In this document: positions 8,187-16,457 of the stretch, in pieces | Position numbering within the stretch: position 1 is the first letter of the stretch | Layout of the letters: every line of letters starts with the position of its first letter | Position numbers and translations under genes: made by a program | Notes under the pieces: generated by a model | Database searches by the model: none | Seen by the model: only the letters and a program-made list of their open reading frames with translations | Told to the model about the DNA's origin: nothing | Source of the DNA: Pseudacidovorax sp. NFM-22 | Lineage (GTDB): Bacteria > Pseudomonadota > Gammaproteobacteria > Burkholderiales > Burkholderiaceae_C | Reading direction: 5' to 3' | NCBI RefSeq assembly: GCF_021401245.1 | Contig: NZ_JACBFY010000009.1 | Location: 62,001 to 126,000 of the forward strand | Length of the DNA: 64,000 nucleotides

Positions 8187-9104
8187 TCAAGCGCCGGTAG
8201 CCGCCAGGTCGGTCTTGCGCTGCGACCAGCCGGTCACGCGCCGCTCCACCAGCGCCGACAGCGCATAGAGCACCACGCCCATGGCCGCCAGCAGGAAGAG
8301 GCCGGCGAACACCATCGGCACGTCGAAGTTGCCGCTGGCGATCATCATCACGGTGCCGATGCCGCGGTTGGAGGCCACGGTCTCCGACAGCACCGTGCCC
8401 ACGAAGGACAGCGTGATGGCGATCTTGAGCGAGGCGAACAGGTAGGGCATGGCGCGCGGCAGGCCCACGTTCCAGAGGATGTCGCGCTTGCGCGCGCCCA
8501 GCACGCGCAGCACGTCCTCCAGCTCGGGCTCGGTGCTGGCCAGGCCCGTGGCCACGTTGACCACCACCGGGAAGATGCTGATGACCATCGAGGTCAGCAC
8601 CGCCGGCACGGTGCCGGCGCCGAACCACACGACGAACAGCGGCACCACCGCCACCTTCGGGATGCTGGAGAAGCCCACCAGCAGCGGATAGGTGACGTCG
8701 TAGGCCAGCCGCGACGAGCCGATGCCCACGCCGATGACGATGCCCGCCGCCACGCCGAGCGCGAAGCCCAGCAGCGTGGTGTAGAGCGTCTGCACCGTGT
8801 GCGGCCACAGCAGTGGCATGCGCTCGATCAGCACGCGGGCGATCTGGCTGGGCCGCGGCAGCACCAGGTCCGAGATGCCGGTGGCCAGGCAGACCAGCTC
8901 CCAGGCCACGAAGAAGCCGACCAGCGCCAGGCCGGAGAGCAGGCGCTGGCGCGCCAGCGGGGACAGGCGCGGCGTGGCGGGGCGGGCGGCTTCGCCTGCG
9001 GATGCAGATGCAGATGCAGATGCGGATGCGGATGCGGATGCGGATGCGGATGCGGATGCGGACACGGGTTCGGCCGCGTCCGCGATGTTCACGCGCGCGT
9101 TCAT
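8187..9104 (-). CDS. ABC transporter permease, NitT/TauT type, with (Ser-Ala) repeat N-terminus
   Basis: A 305-residue inner-membrane permease of the nitrate/sulfonate/taurine class. About six membrane segments start near residue 55 (LSGLALVGFFVAWELVCLA). The cytoplasmic coupling helix carries the EAA-like loop (LGARKRDILWNVGLPRAMPYLF). The N-terminal cytoplasmic tail is unusual: about eleven Ser-Ala dipeptides in a row, encoded by a hexanucleotide tandem repeat (9001-9060). Its start overlaps the ATPase stop by 4 bases. It should work with the ATPase at 9101-9976 and with one or both binding proteins of the operon. Confidence 0.94.
   Translation of the reverse strand: MNARVNIADAAEPVSASASASASASASASASASASAGEAARPATPRLSPLARQRLLSGLALVGFFVAWELVCLATGISDLVLPRPSQIARVLIERMPLLWPHTVQTLYTTLLGFALGVAAGIVIGVGIGSSRLAYDVTYPLLVGFSSIPKVAVVPLFVVWFGAGTVPAVLTSMVISIFPVVVNVATGLASTEPELEDVLRVLGARKRDILWNVGLPRAMPYLFASLKIAITLSFVGTVLSETVASNRGIGTVMMIASGNFDVPMVFAGLFLLAAMGVVLYALSALVERRVTGWSQRKTDLAATGA
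9001..9060. repeat. Hexanucleotide tandem repeat, ten copies, inside permease gene
   Basis: Ten consecutive 6-bp units: three GATGCA followed by seven GATGCG (plus-strand reading). On the coding strand they give alternating Ser-Ala. Because the unit is 6 bp, slippage changes the length of the N-terminal tail without changing the frame. The graded A-to-G unit pattern suggests recent expansion of the GATGCG type. Confidence 0.97.
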
Positions 9105-9976
9105 GCCACCACCTCCTGCAGCACCGGCACGGCCACGGCCACGGGCGCGGGCGTCGCGTCGCCCTCGCAGCGCGCCTCGGCGATGCGCATGCGCAGTTGC
9201 TGCACCAGCGCGCCGAAGGCCGGGTCGTAGCTGGACTGCAGCGTGCGCGGCCGGGCGAAGTCCACGTCACGCGTCTCCAGGATGCGGCCGGGCCGCGCGC
9301 TCATCACACAGATGCGGTTGGCCAGGTAGGCCGACTCGCGCAGGTCGTGCGTCACCAGCAGCACGGTGGGCCGCTGGGTCATCCACAGCGTCTGCATGAT
9401 GTCCCACAGCTCCTCGCGGGTGAACTGGTCGAGGGCGCCGAAGGGCTCGTCCAGCAGCAGCAGCTCGGGCTGGTGCACCAGCGCGCGGCACAGCGAGGCG
9501 CGCTGCAGCATGCCGCCCGACAGCTGCCAGGGCCGCTTGTCGCCGAAGCCGCGCAGACCCACCTGGGCCAGCAGCGCATCGGCGCGTTCGGCGTACTCCC
9601 CGCGCTTCTTGCGGGCATAGTCCTGGCGGAAGGGCTCGACGATCTTCAGCGGGATCATCACGTTCTCGCGGATCGTGAGCCAGGGCAGCATGGTCGGGTT
9701 CTGGAAGGCCAGGCCGATGCGCAGCGCCGGCCGGCCGGTCGCCACGGGCCGGGCACCCGCCGTCCCCACTTCGCGCCCGCCGGCGATGACCGCGCCGGTG
9801 GTGGGCCGCAGCAGGCCGGCCAGCAGCTTGAGGATGGTGGACTTGCCGCAGCCGCTGGGGCCGACCAGCGCGACGAAGTCGCCGCGGTCGATGCCCAGCG
9901 TGGTGTGGTCCAGGGCGATGGTGCCGCCGCCGTAGCGCAGCATCACGTCGGAGAGTTGGATGAAGCTCTGGCTCAT
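9101..9976 (-). CDS. ABC transporter ATP-binding protein, NitT/TauT type
   Basis: A 291-residue ATPase that energises the adjacent permease. Visible motifs: Walker A GPSGCGKST, Q-loop in AFQNPTM, signature LSGGMLQRASLCRAL, Walker B LLLLDEPFGALD and the switch H in VTHDL. The start is ATG 9976 (MSQSFIQLSDV); the longer open frame to 10129 lies over the preceding gene. The C-terminus (about 255-291) extends beyond the usual fold with a Val-Ala-rich tail. It lies 22 bases after the AtzD-family gene and overlaps the permease by 4 bases. Confidence 0.95.
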   Translation of the reverse strand: MSQSFIQLSDVMLRYGGGTIALDHTTLGIDRGDFVALVGPSGCGKSTILKLLAGLLRPTTGAVIAGGREVGTAGARPVATGRPALRIGLAFQNPTMLPWLTIRENVMIPLKIVEPFRQDYARKKRGEYAERADALLAQVGLRGFGDKRPWQLSGGMLQRASLCRALVHQPELLLLDEPFGALDQFTREELWDIMQTLWMTQRPTVLLVTHDLRESAYLANRICVMSARPGRILETRDVDFARPRTLQSSYDPAFGALVQQLRMRIAEARCEGDATPAPVAVAVPVLQEVVA

Positions 9977-9998
9977 GGAGGTTCCCGCGAAAGAGGTG

Positions 9999-11126
9999 TC
10001 AGCCGACGCGCACCAGCGCGGCCACCGGGCCGCCGCCGGGCGGCCCCTGGTGCTCGGCGCCGCCCGAGACGTACAGCGCCGTGCGGCCGGCCATCGAGGC
10101 CAGCACCGCACCGACGGCCGCGCGCGCATGGCGGGTGGAATGGATGTCGGAGTCGTTCAGCATGGTGTGGCGCAGGCCACGCACGCGGCCGTCGGGGCTG
10201 GCCTCGGCCTTGGCGAGCAGGTTGACCAGCTGCTCCGCGATCAGCGCCGCATCGGCCTCCGGGTCCAGCCCGAAGTGCTCGCGCAGCAGCGTGCGCAGGC
10301 CGGCGGTGTCGACGGCATCGCGCATCAGCGCATGGCCGATGCGCAGCGGCGAGGCGCTGCCCGTGGCCTCGCCCAGCACGATGACCACGTTGCCCTCCAG
10401 CTCGATGCCGGCCGACACCGAGGCGCGCGCCGAATGCAGCGACATGTCGTGCAGCACGGCGGCGTCGGTGGCGCGGGCCGGGTCGATCTCGCCCAGCGCC
10501 ACGCCCACGCCCAGCGCCGAGGCGGCGCGCGAGTAGCCCATCGACTCGTAGGTGTCGCGCGTCACCGTGTCCCGCCCGCGGCCGAGCGCGTCGTCCACCT
10601 TGGCCGAGGTGAGCAGCGGGCACTTGACCTGCACGAAGTGCACGTCGGCCGCGCTGTCGATACCGGCGTCGCGCATGGCGGCCTGCACCGCCTCGGCCGT
10701 GGCGGCGATCTGCGCCTGGCGGCCCATTTCCTCCGGCGCAAAGTCGCGCGTGTGGGCGATGCCGACCACCAGCCGCTTCTCGCCTTCGACCACTTCGTGA
10801 GCGCCAGCGGCGCGGCGGGTGAAGACGGTGAAATGCGGCGACAGCACACCCTCGGTGCCGCCGGACATCACCAGTGCCACCTGCGCATGCACCGCCTGCG
10901 GCGTGCAGCCGCGGTGGGGCGCCAGGTAATGGCACCAGGCCATGGCGGCGAAGTCGCGCGCGTGGTCGTTGACGCAGCCGTTGCCCTCGGTCTTGCCCAT
11001 CACCGCGACGATGTCGCGCGGTTCGAGCACGCCGGCCTCGACCAGCGCCTGCACGCCGCTCAGGTCGCCGGGGCCGCGGCAGGGCACCACATGGGCATCC
11101 ACATGCTGGGGAACGCGGGCGCTCAT
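9999..11126 (-). CDS. Ring-opening amidohydrolase, cyanuric acid hydrolase / barbiturase family
   Basis: A 375-residue member of the rare AtzD/Toblerone-fold family, which opens cyanuric acid (to 1-carboxybiuret) or barbiturate (to ureidomalonate). The three pseudo-symmetric repeats each show the expected Ser/Lys features: K45 in GKTEGNGCVND, S88 in SGGTEGVLSPH, K168 in VKCPLLT, a Ser in ASVSAGIE (about 238), and the C-terminal SMAGR..YVSGGAEHQGPPGGGPVA. Length and motifs are intact, so activity is likely. It overlaps the allantoinase-like gene by 4 bases. Choosing between cyanurate and barbiturate from sequence alone is unsafe; the nearby isochorismatase-type hydrolase (biuret hydrolase or ureidomalonase-like step) is compatible with both. 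Confidence 0.92.
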   Translation of the reverse strand: MSARVPQHVDAHVVPCRGPGDLSGVQALVEAGVLEPRDIVAVMGKTEGNGCVNDHARDFAAMAWCHYLAPHRGCTPQAVHAQVALVMSGGTEGVLSPHFTVFTRRAAGAHEVVEGEKRLVVGIAHTRDFAPEEMGRQAQIAATAEAVQAAMRDAGIDSAADVHFVQVKCPLLTSAKVDDALGRGRDTVTRDTYESMGYSRAASALGVGVALGEIDPARATDAAVLHDMSLHSARASVSAGIELEGNVVIVLGEATGSASPLRIGHALMRDAVDTAGLRTLLREHFGLDPEADAALIAEQLVNLLAKAEASPDGRVRGLRHTMLNDSDIHSTRHARAAVGAVLASMAGRTALYVSGGAEHQGPPGGGPVAALVRVG

Positions 11127-12595
11127 TCGGCGCTCCAGTCCACCTCGCCCACCGGCACCGCGGTGGGCGGCACGCCGGCTGGCGTCTCGAGGATGGCGCG
11201 GCTGTAGTGCTCGGTGTTGCGCGGCCGGGGCGTGGGCATCTTCTGCACCGCCTTGACCGAACGGCCCCAGCCCACGGCGTCTTCCACCAGCCGGCCTTCG
11301 CGCATGACGAAGCGCCCACGCAGCAGCGTGTGCAGCGGATAGCCCTGCACCGGCCGACCGTTCCAGGGCGAGATGCGGCTGATGCTCTGCAGCCTGTTCT
11401 GCGACAGCACGCCCTGGCGCGCCATGTCGACGATGGCGATGTCCGCATGGGCGCCGGGCGCGATCACGCCCTTGGTGCCGTACAGGCCCCAGGCCCTGGC
11501 CGGCGCCACGGCGCTCCAGCGCACGTAGTCCATCAGCGTGGCGCGGCCGCGGTTGACCTCGGTGAGCATCAGCGGCATCTGCGTCTCCACGCCGGGGAAG
11601 CCGCAGTCGCAATCCCAGATGCTCTCGCGCGTCTTTTCCTCGGGCGCGTGCGGCGCATGGTCGGTGGCGATCATGTCCAGCGTGCCGTCCATCAGCGCGT
11701 CCCACAGCGGCTGGTTGTGGCGCGGCTCGCGGATGGGCGGGTTCAGCCGCATCACGCCGCCCAGCGTGCGCATGTGCTCGGTGTTGAGCAGCAGGTACTG
11801 CGGGCAGGTCTCGGCCGTCACGTCCACGCCGCGGCGCTTGGCCTCGCGCAGCAGGAAGAGCGAATCCGCCGCGCTGTGGTGCGCGATGTGCACCCGCGCG
11901 CCGGTCCATTCGGCCAGCGTGAGCACGCGGCCGATGGCCTCGATCTCGGCCACGGCCGGCCGCGCCGCCAGGTGGGCCAGCGCGTCGATGCGGCCGGCCT
12001 CCTGCATCTTCTTCTGGCGGCGGAAGAGGATGGACGAGTTCTCGGCATGCACCACGGTGCGGATGCCCAGCGGCGCCAGCGTCTCGAAGCCTTCCAGCAA
12101 CGCACCGTCGGTGGGCGCGGGCAGGTTGCCGAAGGTGTTGCCGACGAAGGCCTTGAAGCTGGTGACGCCGGCCTCCAGCAGCTCCTCCAGCCGCTCGATG
12201 GTGTCGTCGCCCAGCAGGCCGTGGATGCCGAAGTCGCAGTACGAAGCCTCAGCCGCCTTCTGCTTGAGGCGCAGCGCCTCCACCGTGCCCGTGGCCGGCG
12301 AGGTGTTGGGCATGTCGAAGACGGTGGTCACGCCGCCCAGCGCCGCGGCGGCCGACCCGGTACGCCAGGTCTCCTTGTGCGGATAGCCGGGGTCGCGGAA
12401 GTGCACATGGCTGTCGATGGCGCCCGGCAGCAGGAACAGGCCGTCGGCGCGCAGTTCCTCGCGTGCGGGCGGCATGGTGTCGTCGTGGCCCACGGCCACG
12501 ATCTGCTCGCCGGCGATGGCCACGCTGGCGGGCACGATGGCGTCGGGCGAGACCACGCTCGCGCCGCGGATGACGAGGTCGACGTCGGGTCGCAT
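11123..12595 (-). CDS. Cyclic amidohydrolase, dihydroorotase/allantoinase type
   Basis: A 490-residue binuclear-metal cyclic amidase. Metal ligands are all present: H63 and H65 in DSHVHFRDPG, the carboxylated lysine K148 in SFKAFVG, H183 in VHAEN, H239 in HIAHHS and D312 in ATDHAPH. SFKAF rather than the FMAYK of hydantoinases places it nearer allantoinase and type I dihydroorotase. It would open a cyclic ureide or imide such as allantoin, dihydropyrimidine or a hydantoin analogue. The ATG 12595 start has GGGGAG 8 bases upstream. The C-terminal 40 residues (after VGWGRSVK) form an extended tail. It overlaps the AtzD-family start by 4 bases, which suggests two successive or alternative ring-opening steps in one pathway. 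Confidence 0.9.
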   Translation of the reverse strand: MRPDVDLVIRGASVVSPDAIVPASVAIAGEQIVAVGHDDTMPPAREELRADGLFLLPGAIDSHVHFRDPGYPHKETWRTGSAAAALGGVTTVFDMPNTSPATGTVEALRLKQKAAEASYCDFGIHGLLGDDTIERLEELLEAGVTSFKAFVGNTFGNLPAPTDGALLEGFETLAPLGIRTVVHAENSSILFRRQKKMQEAGRIDALAHLAARPAVAEIEAIGRVLTLAEWTGARVHIAHHSAADSLFLLREAKRRGVDVTAETCPQYLLLNTEHMRTLGGVMRLNPPIREPRHNQPLWDALMDGTLDMIATDHAPHAPEEKTRESIWDCDCGFPGVETQMPLMLTEVNRGRATLMDYVRWSAVAPARAWGLYGTKGVIAPGAHADIAIVDMARQGVLSQNRLQSISRISPWNGRPVQGYPLHTLLRGRFVMREGRLVEDAVGWGRSVKAVQKMPTPRPRNTEHYSRAILETPAGVPPTAVPVGEVDWSAE

Positions 12596-12612
12596 GTTGC
12601 TCACTCCCCGGC

Positions 12613-13404
12613 TCACAGCGCGGCCCAGCCGCCGTCCACCGGCAGGTCGGCGCCGGTGATCTGCCGCGACACCTCGCTGGCCATGAACAGGCAGGCGTTG
12701 GCGATGTCGGTGTCGGTGGAGACGCGGCGCAGCGCGTAGTCGGCCGCATGGCGCTGCATCGCTTCTTCCAGCGTGATGCCCAGGCGCTGGGCCATGTTGG
12801 CGCACACCTTCTCGCGGAAGCGCGGCCCGTCGACCATGCCCGGTGCGACGTTGTTGACGTTGATGTTGTGCGGTCCGGCCTCCAGCGCGAAGCTCTTGGT
12901 GATGCCGCGCAGGCCCCACTTGGAGGCCGAGTACGCCATGCGCCCGGCGCGCCCACGCAGGCCGAAGGTGCCGCCCACGTTGACGATCTTGCCGCTGCGC
13001 TGTTCCACCATCGCGGGCATGACGGCGCGGATGGTGTTGAAGCAGCCGGTCATGTTCAGGCGCACGATCTCGTCGAACTCCTCCGTCGTCGTCTCCCAGC
13101 CGGTCTTGCCGATGGGGCCGGAGCCGCCGGCCACGTTGACCAGGATGTCGATGCGGCCGAAGGCGGCGAGCGCCGCCGTGGCCAGCGCCTCGGTCTGGCT
13201 GGAGACGGTGAGGTCGCAGGCCACCACCTGGGCCGCCACGCCCAGGGCGCGGGCCTCGGCGGCCACGGGTTCGATGGCGGCGGTGTCGCGGCCGGCCAGC
13301 ACCAGCTTCGCGCCTTCGCGGGCGAAGGCCAGGGTGATGGCGGCGCCCATGCCCTTGGCCGGGCCGGTGATGATGGCGACCTTGTCGCGCAGTTGCAGAT
13401 CCAT
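12613..13404 (-). CDS. SDR family NAD(P)-dependent oxidoreductase
   Basis: A 263-residue classical short-chain dehydrogenase. The cofactor site ITGPAKGMG matches TGxxxGxG, NVAG replaces the usual NNAG, and the catalytic YSASK (YxxxK) with the preceding Ser/Thr region (NVGGTFG) is present. The VDGGW C-terminus is typical. It is placed between the first binding protein (38 bases) and the allantoinase-like gene (17 bases), so it may reduce or oxidise an intermediate. Start ATG 13404 is preceded by AAGAAGAG. The substrate is not predictable. Confidence 0.93.
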   Translation of the reverse strand: MDLQLRDKVAIITGPAKGMGAAITLAFAREGAKLVLAGRDTAAIEPVAAEARALGVAAQVVACDLTVSSQTEALATAALAAFGRIDILVNVAGGSGPIGKTGWETTTEEFDEIVRLNMTGCFNTIRAVMPAMVEQRSGKIVNVGGTFGLRGRAGRMAYSASKWGLRGITKSFALEAGPHNINVNNVAPGMVDGPRFREKVCANMAQRLGITLEEAMQRHAADYALRRVSTDTDIANACLFMASEVSRQITGADLPVDGGWAAL

Positions 13405-13442
13405 GGCGGTCTCTTCTTTCTTCAGGGGGCTTGTCGGGGTGT

Positions 13443-14492
13443 TCAGGGCGCGACGGTGCTGGACGGGCGCTCGGCGCGCGCCGGCAGGAAGCGGCGGTCG
13501 AAGACCTCGCCCACCTCGGGCTGGCGCGGCAGCTGGTTGGCCTCGGCCACGATGCCGATGGACTTCTTCAGGCGCGCGTCGTCCACGTCGCCCAGGCCGA
13601 TGCGGGCGATCTCGGGGTGGCTCATGTCGTTCTTGAGCGTGGCCAGCAGCTTCTCCTTCTCGACGTCGCGCTTGAGCAGCGGCTCGCGCTTCATCACCGC
13701 GTCGATGCCGGCGTCGGGGTTGGCCAGCACGTCCTTGATGGCGCGGTTGAGGGCCTTCACGAAGCCGGCCACGGCCTCGGGCTTGTCCTGCACGAAGCTG
13801 CGCGAGAAGAAGACGGTGTTGGCATAGAGGTCCATGCCGTGGTCGCCGTAGCGGATGAAGCGCAGGTCCTTGGCCGGATCCAGCCCCATGCCGCGGGCGC
13901 TGAAGCTCACGGTGGTGACATAGCCGAAGGCGCCGTCGATCTGGCCGCGCACCAGCATCTGCTCGCGCAGGTTGGGCGCCATGTTCGAGATCGTGACCTT
14001 GGCGGGGTCGATCTTGGCGAGCTTGGCGAAGGCCGGGAAGAGCTTGAGCGCGCCGTCGTTGGCGGGGCCGCCGATGGTCTTGCCCTCCAGATCCTTCGGC
14101 GTCTTGATGGGGCTGTCGCTGCGCACCACCACGGCGAAGGGCGGCGTGTTGTAGAGCATGTACACGCCCACCGGCGCATCGGCCGGCCGCTTGGAGGCCA
14201 GGTCGATCAGCGCGTTCATGTCGCCGAAGCCGGCCTGGTAGGTGCCCGCCGCGACCTTGGGGATCGAGGCGGCCGAGCCCTCGCCCTGGTCGATGGTGAC
14301 GTCCAGGCCTTCCTGCTTGAAATAGCCACGGTCCTGCGCCAGGAAGAACCAGGCCTGCGGGCCTTCGTACTTCCAGTTGAGCACCAGCTTGATGGGCGTC
14401 TGCGCAGCGGCGGGCAGCGCGGCCAGCGCCAGGGCGGCGGCCCCGAGCAGCGGCCGCAGTCGGCGGGCGAACAGGGAGAGGGTCGAGGTCAT
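13443..14492 (-). CDS. ABC transporter substrate-binding protein, NMT1/SsuA type (copy 1)
   Basis: A 349-residue periplasmic binding protein with a signal peptide (about 1-30, ending LPAAAQ) and the NMT1 mature start KLVLNWKYEGPQAWFFLAQDRGYF. Shares long stretches with the protein at 6970-8031 (DQGEGSAA, GFGDMNAL, a DRRFLP tail), so the two are paralogues within one operon. Key difference: ligand-region residues after SDSPIKTPKDLEGKTIGGPANDG differ from the copy-2 GTPAGG, which may mean different ligands. It lies 12 bases after the isochorismatase-type gene. Confidence 0.93.
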   Translation of the reverse strand: MTSTLSLFARRLRPLLGAAALALAALPAAAQTPIKLVLNWKYEGPQAWFFLAQDRGYFKQEGLDVTIDQGEGSAASIPKVAAGTYQAGFGDMNALIDLASKRPADAPVGVYMLYNTPPFAVVVRSDSPIKTPKDLEGKTIGGPANDGALKLFPAFAKLAKIDPAKVTISNMAPNLREQMLVRGQIDGAFGYVTTVSFSARGMGLDPAKDLRFIRYGDHGMDLYANTVFFSRSFVQDKPEAVAGFVKALNRAIKDVLANPDAGIDAVMKREPLLKRDVEKEKLLATLKNDMSHPEIARIGLGDVDDARLKKSIGIVAEANQLPRQPEVGEVFDRRFLPARAERPSSTVAP

Positions 14493-14504
14493 GGCAAAGG
14501 CTCC

Positions 14505-15347
14505 TCAGTCGGGTTGGGAAGGAAGGTCGAAGAAATCGGCGAGCGCCGCGCCCAGGTCGGCGGCGCGCGCGGTGAAGCCGTGCAGCAGGCGCACGAGGTA
14601 GAGCACGCCGTCGGTCACGTAGCCGGGCGACGAGGTGCTGCAGGCGTCCTCCAGCAGCACGCAGTCGTAGCCCAGGAAGGCCGCGTCCTGCAGCGTCGAG
14701 AACACGCAGCGGTCGGTGTTGATGCCGGCGAACAGCAGCGTGGTGATGCCGGCGTTGCGCAACACGCTGTCGAACTCGCTGTCCCAGAAGCCGGAGAGCC
14801 GGTGCTTGTGCACCAGGATGTCGCCGGGCTCGGCCGCGAGTTCGTCGATCAGCGCCGCGCCCCAGCTGCCCTGCACCAGCGACGGGCCGTGGTCGATGGG
14901 CGAGCGCTCGCCATAGCCCACGCCCTCGGCCGTGCGCTTGCCCTTGAACTGCACCGTGGGGCCGAGGTTGCGCCGGTCGGCACGGATGCCCCAGTTGCAC
15001 CAGACGAGCGGGCTGCCCGCGCGGCGCCACGCGGGCAGCAGCGCCTGCAGCACCGGGATGGGCCGCCGCGCGGCCTGCACGTCCTGGCCCTTCTGGCCGA
15101 ACCAGCCTTCGGGGTGGCAGAAGTCGTTCTGCATGTCGACCACCACCAGGGCGGTGCGGGCCAGGTCGATCACCAGCGATTCGGGCTGCGCCGGCAGCGC
15201 CAGCGGCCGCGGGCCAGGCGCCGTGCGGACGAGGCTCAGGTGCCCATCCTGCAGCTGCCAGCGGTTGGCGGCCGCGGGGCCGAAGCCGGGGGTGTCGCCT
15301 GGGGCCGTGTCCAACTTGGTGCCGGGAGTGCGTTCATCGCTGTGCAT
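14505..15347 (-). CDS. Isochorismatase-family cysteine hydrolase (biuret hydrolase-like)
   Basis: First gene of the ten-gene operon; 280 residues. The Rossmann-like hydrolase has the triad D71 (VVDMQNDF), K181 and C214 (GINTDRCVFST). The K-to-C spacing of 33 equals that of biuret hydrolase and RutB-type enzymes. These family members cleave amide or ureide bonds (biuret to allophanate, ureidoacrylate, N-carbamoylsarcosine). The N-terminal 60 residues are an extra lid-like extension with the phrase NRWQLQDGHLSLVR. In the context of an AtzD-family enzyme, biuret or a barbiturate-derived ureido acid is a reasonable substrate, but this is inference. Confidence 0.9.
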   Translation of the reverse strand: MHSDERTPGTKLDTAPGDTPGFGPAAANRWQLQDGHLSLVRTAPGPRPLALPAQPESLVIDLARTALVVVDMQNDFCHPEGWFGQKGQDVQAARRPIPVLQALLPAWRRAGSPLVWCNWGIRADRRNLGPTVQFKGKRTAEGVGYGERSPIDHGPSLVQGSWGAALIDELAAEPGDILVHKHRLSGFWDSEFDSVLRNAGITTLLFAGINTDRCVFSTLQDAAFLGYDCVLLEDACSTSSPGYVTDGVLYLVRLLHGFTARAADLGAALADFFDLPSQPD

Positions 15348-15411
15348 GCGTCAGGGGCACGCATCGCCCGTGCCACGGGCGCTCACTTTCCGGCGCTTTA
15401 TCGCGGTAGCG

Positions 15412-15432
15412 CCGTTGCCGGACTGGCAACGG
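15412..15432. promoter_or_regulatory. Perfect palindrome in LysR/operon divergent promoter
   Basis: Arms CCGTTGCC and GGCAACGG, 8 bp each and exactly complementary, flank a 5-bp spacer. It contains the T-N11-A arrangement that LysR-type regulators recognise. It sits between the start of the isochorismatase-type gene (15347) and LysR (15491), where the regulator would control both directions. Confidence 0.65.
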
Positions 15433-15490
15433 TCCGGGCATGCGGCTTGCACGGCACAGGCATGCGCCATTGCCCTTCACCCCGCCTGCC

Positions 15491-16399
15491 ATGAACCACC
15501 TGCGCCTGCTGCGCTACGTCGACGAAGTGGCACGCATCGGATCCATCCGCCAGGCGGCCGAGCGGCTGCATGTGGCGCCCTCGGCGGTCAACCGCCGCAT
15601 CCAGGACATCGAGGAGGAGCTGGGCACGCCGCTGTTCGAGCGGCTGCCGCGGGGCATGCGGCTCACGGCCGCGGGCGAGCTGTTCGTGCGCTACGTCCGC
15701 GACCGGGGCGCCGAGCTGGAGCGCGTGCGCTCCGAGATCGAGGAGTTGCAGGGTCTGCGCCGCGGCCGGGTGCGGCTGGTGGCCAGCCAGGCACTGGCGC
15801 CGCGCTTCCTGCCCGCGGCCATCGCGGCCTTCCGCGAGACGCATCCGCTGGTAGCCTTCGACGCCCGCATCGGCGACCACGTGCAGGCGGCCGAGGCCCT
15901 GCGCAGCCTGGACACCGACCTTGCCCTGGTGTTCAACCTGCCGGCCGAATCGGACATCCAGCGCCTCGACGTGGCCGGTCAGCGACTGATGGCCATGATG
16001 CATGCCGAGCATCCACTGGCGGGCCGCAGCGCGCTGCGCCTGCGCGATTGCGCGGACTATCCCCTGGTGCTGCCCAACCGCGACATCGGCGGGCGTCAGC
16101 TGCTGGAGCGCTTTCTGTCGCGCAGCTCCATCCGCTTCCAGCCCATGGTGGAAAGCAACAGCTTCGAGTTCCTGCTCGGCTGCCTGGCCGACCGGCAGTC
16201 CATCACCTTCCAGATGGCCATCGGCACCGACCTGGCGACGCCCGACCTGGTGGCCCGCGCCATCGAGGACCGGGCCTTTCCCCAGGGCGAACTGGTGCTG
16301 GGCTGCCTCCGGGGGCGGCAGTTGCCGGTGATCGCCTACGCCTTCGCCGAGTTCCTGCGCGAGCGGCTGGCCGCGCTCGGCGCCGACGGCAACGACTGA
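15491..16399 (+). CDS. LysR-family transcriptional regulator
   Basis: A 302-residue regulator: N-terminal winged helix (residues 1-60, HLRLLRYVDEVARIGSIRQAAERLHVAPSAVNRRI) and a C-terminal periplasmic-binding-type effector domain (from about residue 90). I choose ATG 15491 (MNHLRLLRY) because LysR proteins begin the helix-turn-helix almost at once; the frame extends further upstream without support. It is divergent from the ureide-hydrolysis operon, with a LysR-type palindrome in the 143-base gap, so it is the probable regulator of that operon, responding to a ring compound or its breakdown product. Confidence 0.95.
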   Translation: MNHLRLLRYVDEVARIGSIRQAAERLHVAPSAVNRRIQDIEEELGTPLFERLPRGMRLTAAGELFVRYVRDRGAELERVRSEIEELQGLRRGRVRLVASQALAPRFLPAAIAAFRETHPLVAFDARIGDHVQAAEALRSLDTDLALVFNLPAESDIQRLDVAGQRLMAMMHAEHPLAGRSALRLRDCADYPLVLPNRDIGGRQLLERFLSRSSIRFQPMVESNSFEFLLGCLADRQSITFQMAIGTDLATPDLVARAIEDRAFPQGELVLGCLRGRQLPVIAYAFAEFLRERLAALGADGND

Positions 16400-16457
16400 G
16401 GGCCGGCGCGCACTGCGCGGCCTTGGCCCCCCTCGGAAGGCCTCCGCGTCTGGCTGC

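Noticed and set aside
9001-9060. Hexanucleotide repeat as a phase-variation switch or a CRISPR-like array
   Set aside because: The unit is a multiple of three, so slippage cannot shift the frame, and there are no spacers.
13431-15494. Long plus-strand frame across two genes
   Set aside because: It is antisense to a binding protein and an isochorismatase-type gene that both have intact catalytic or signal features.
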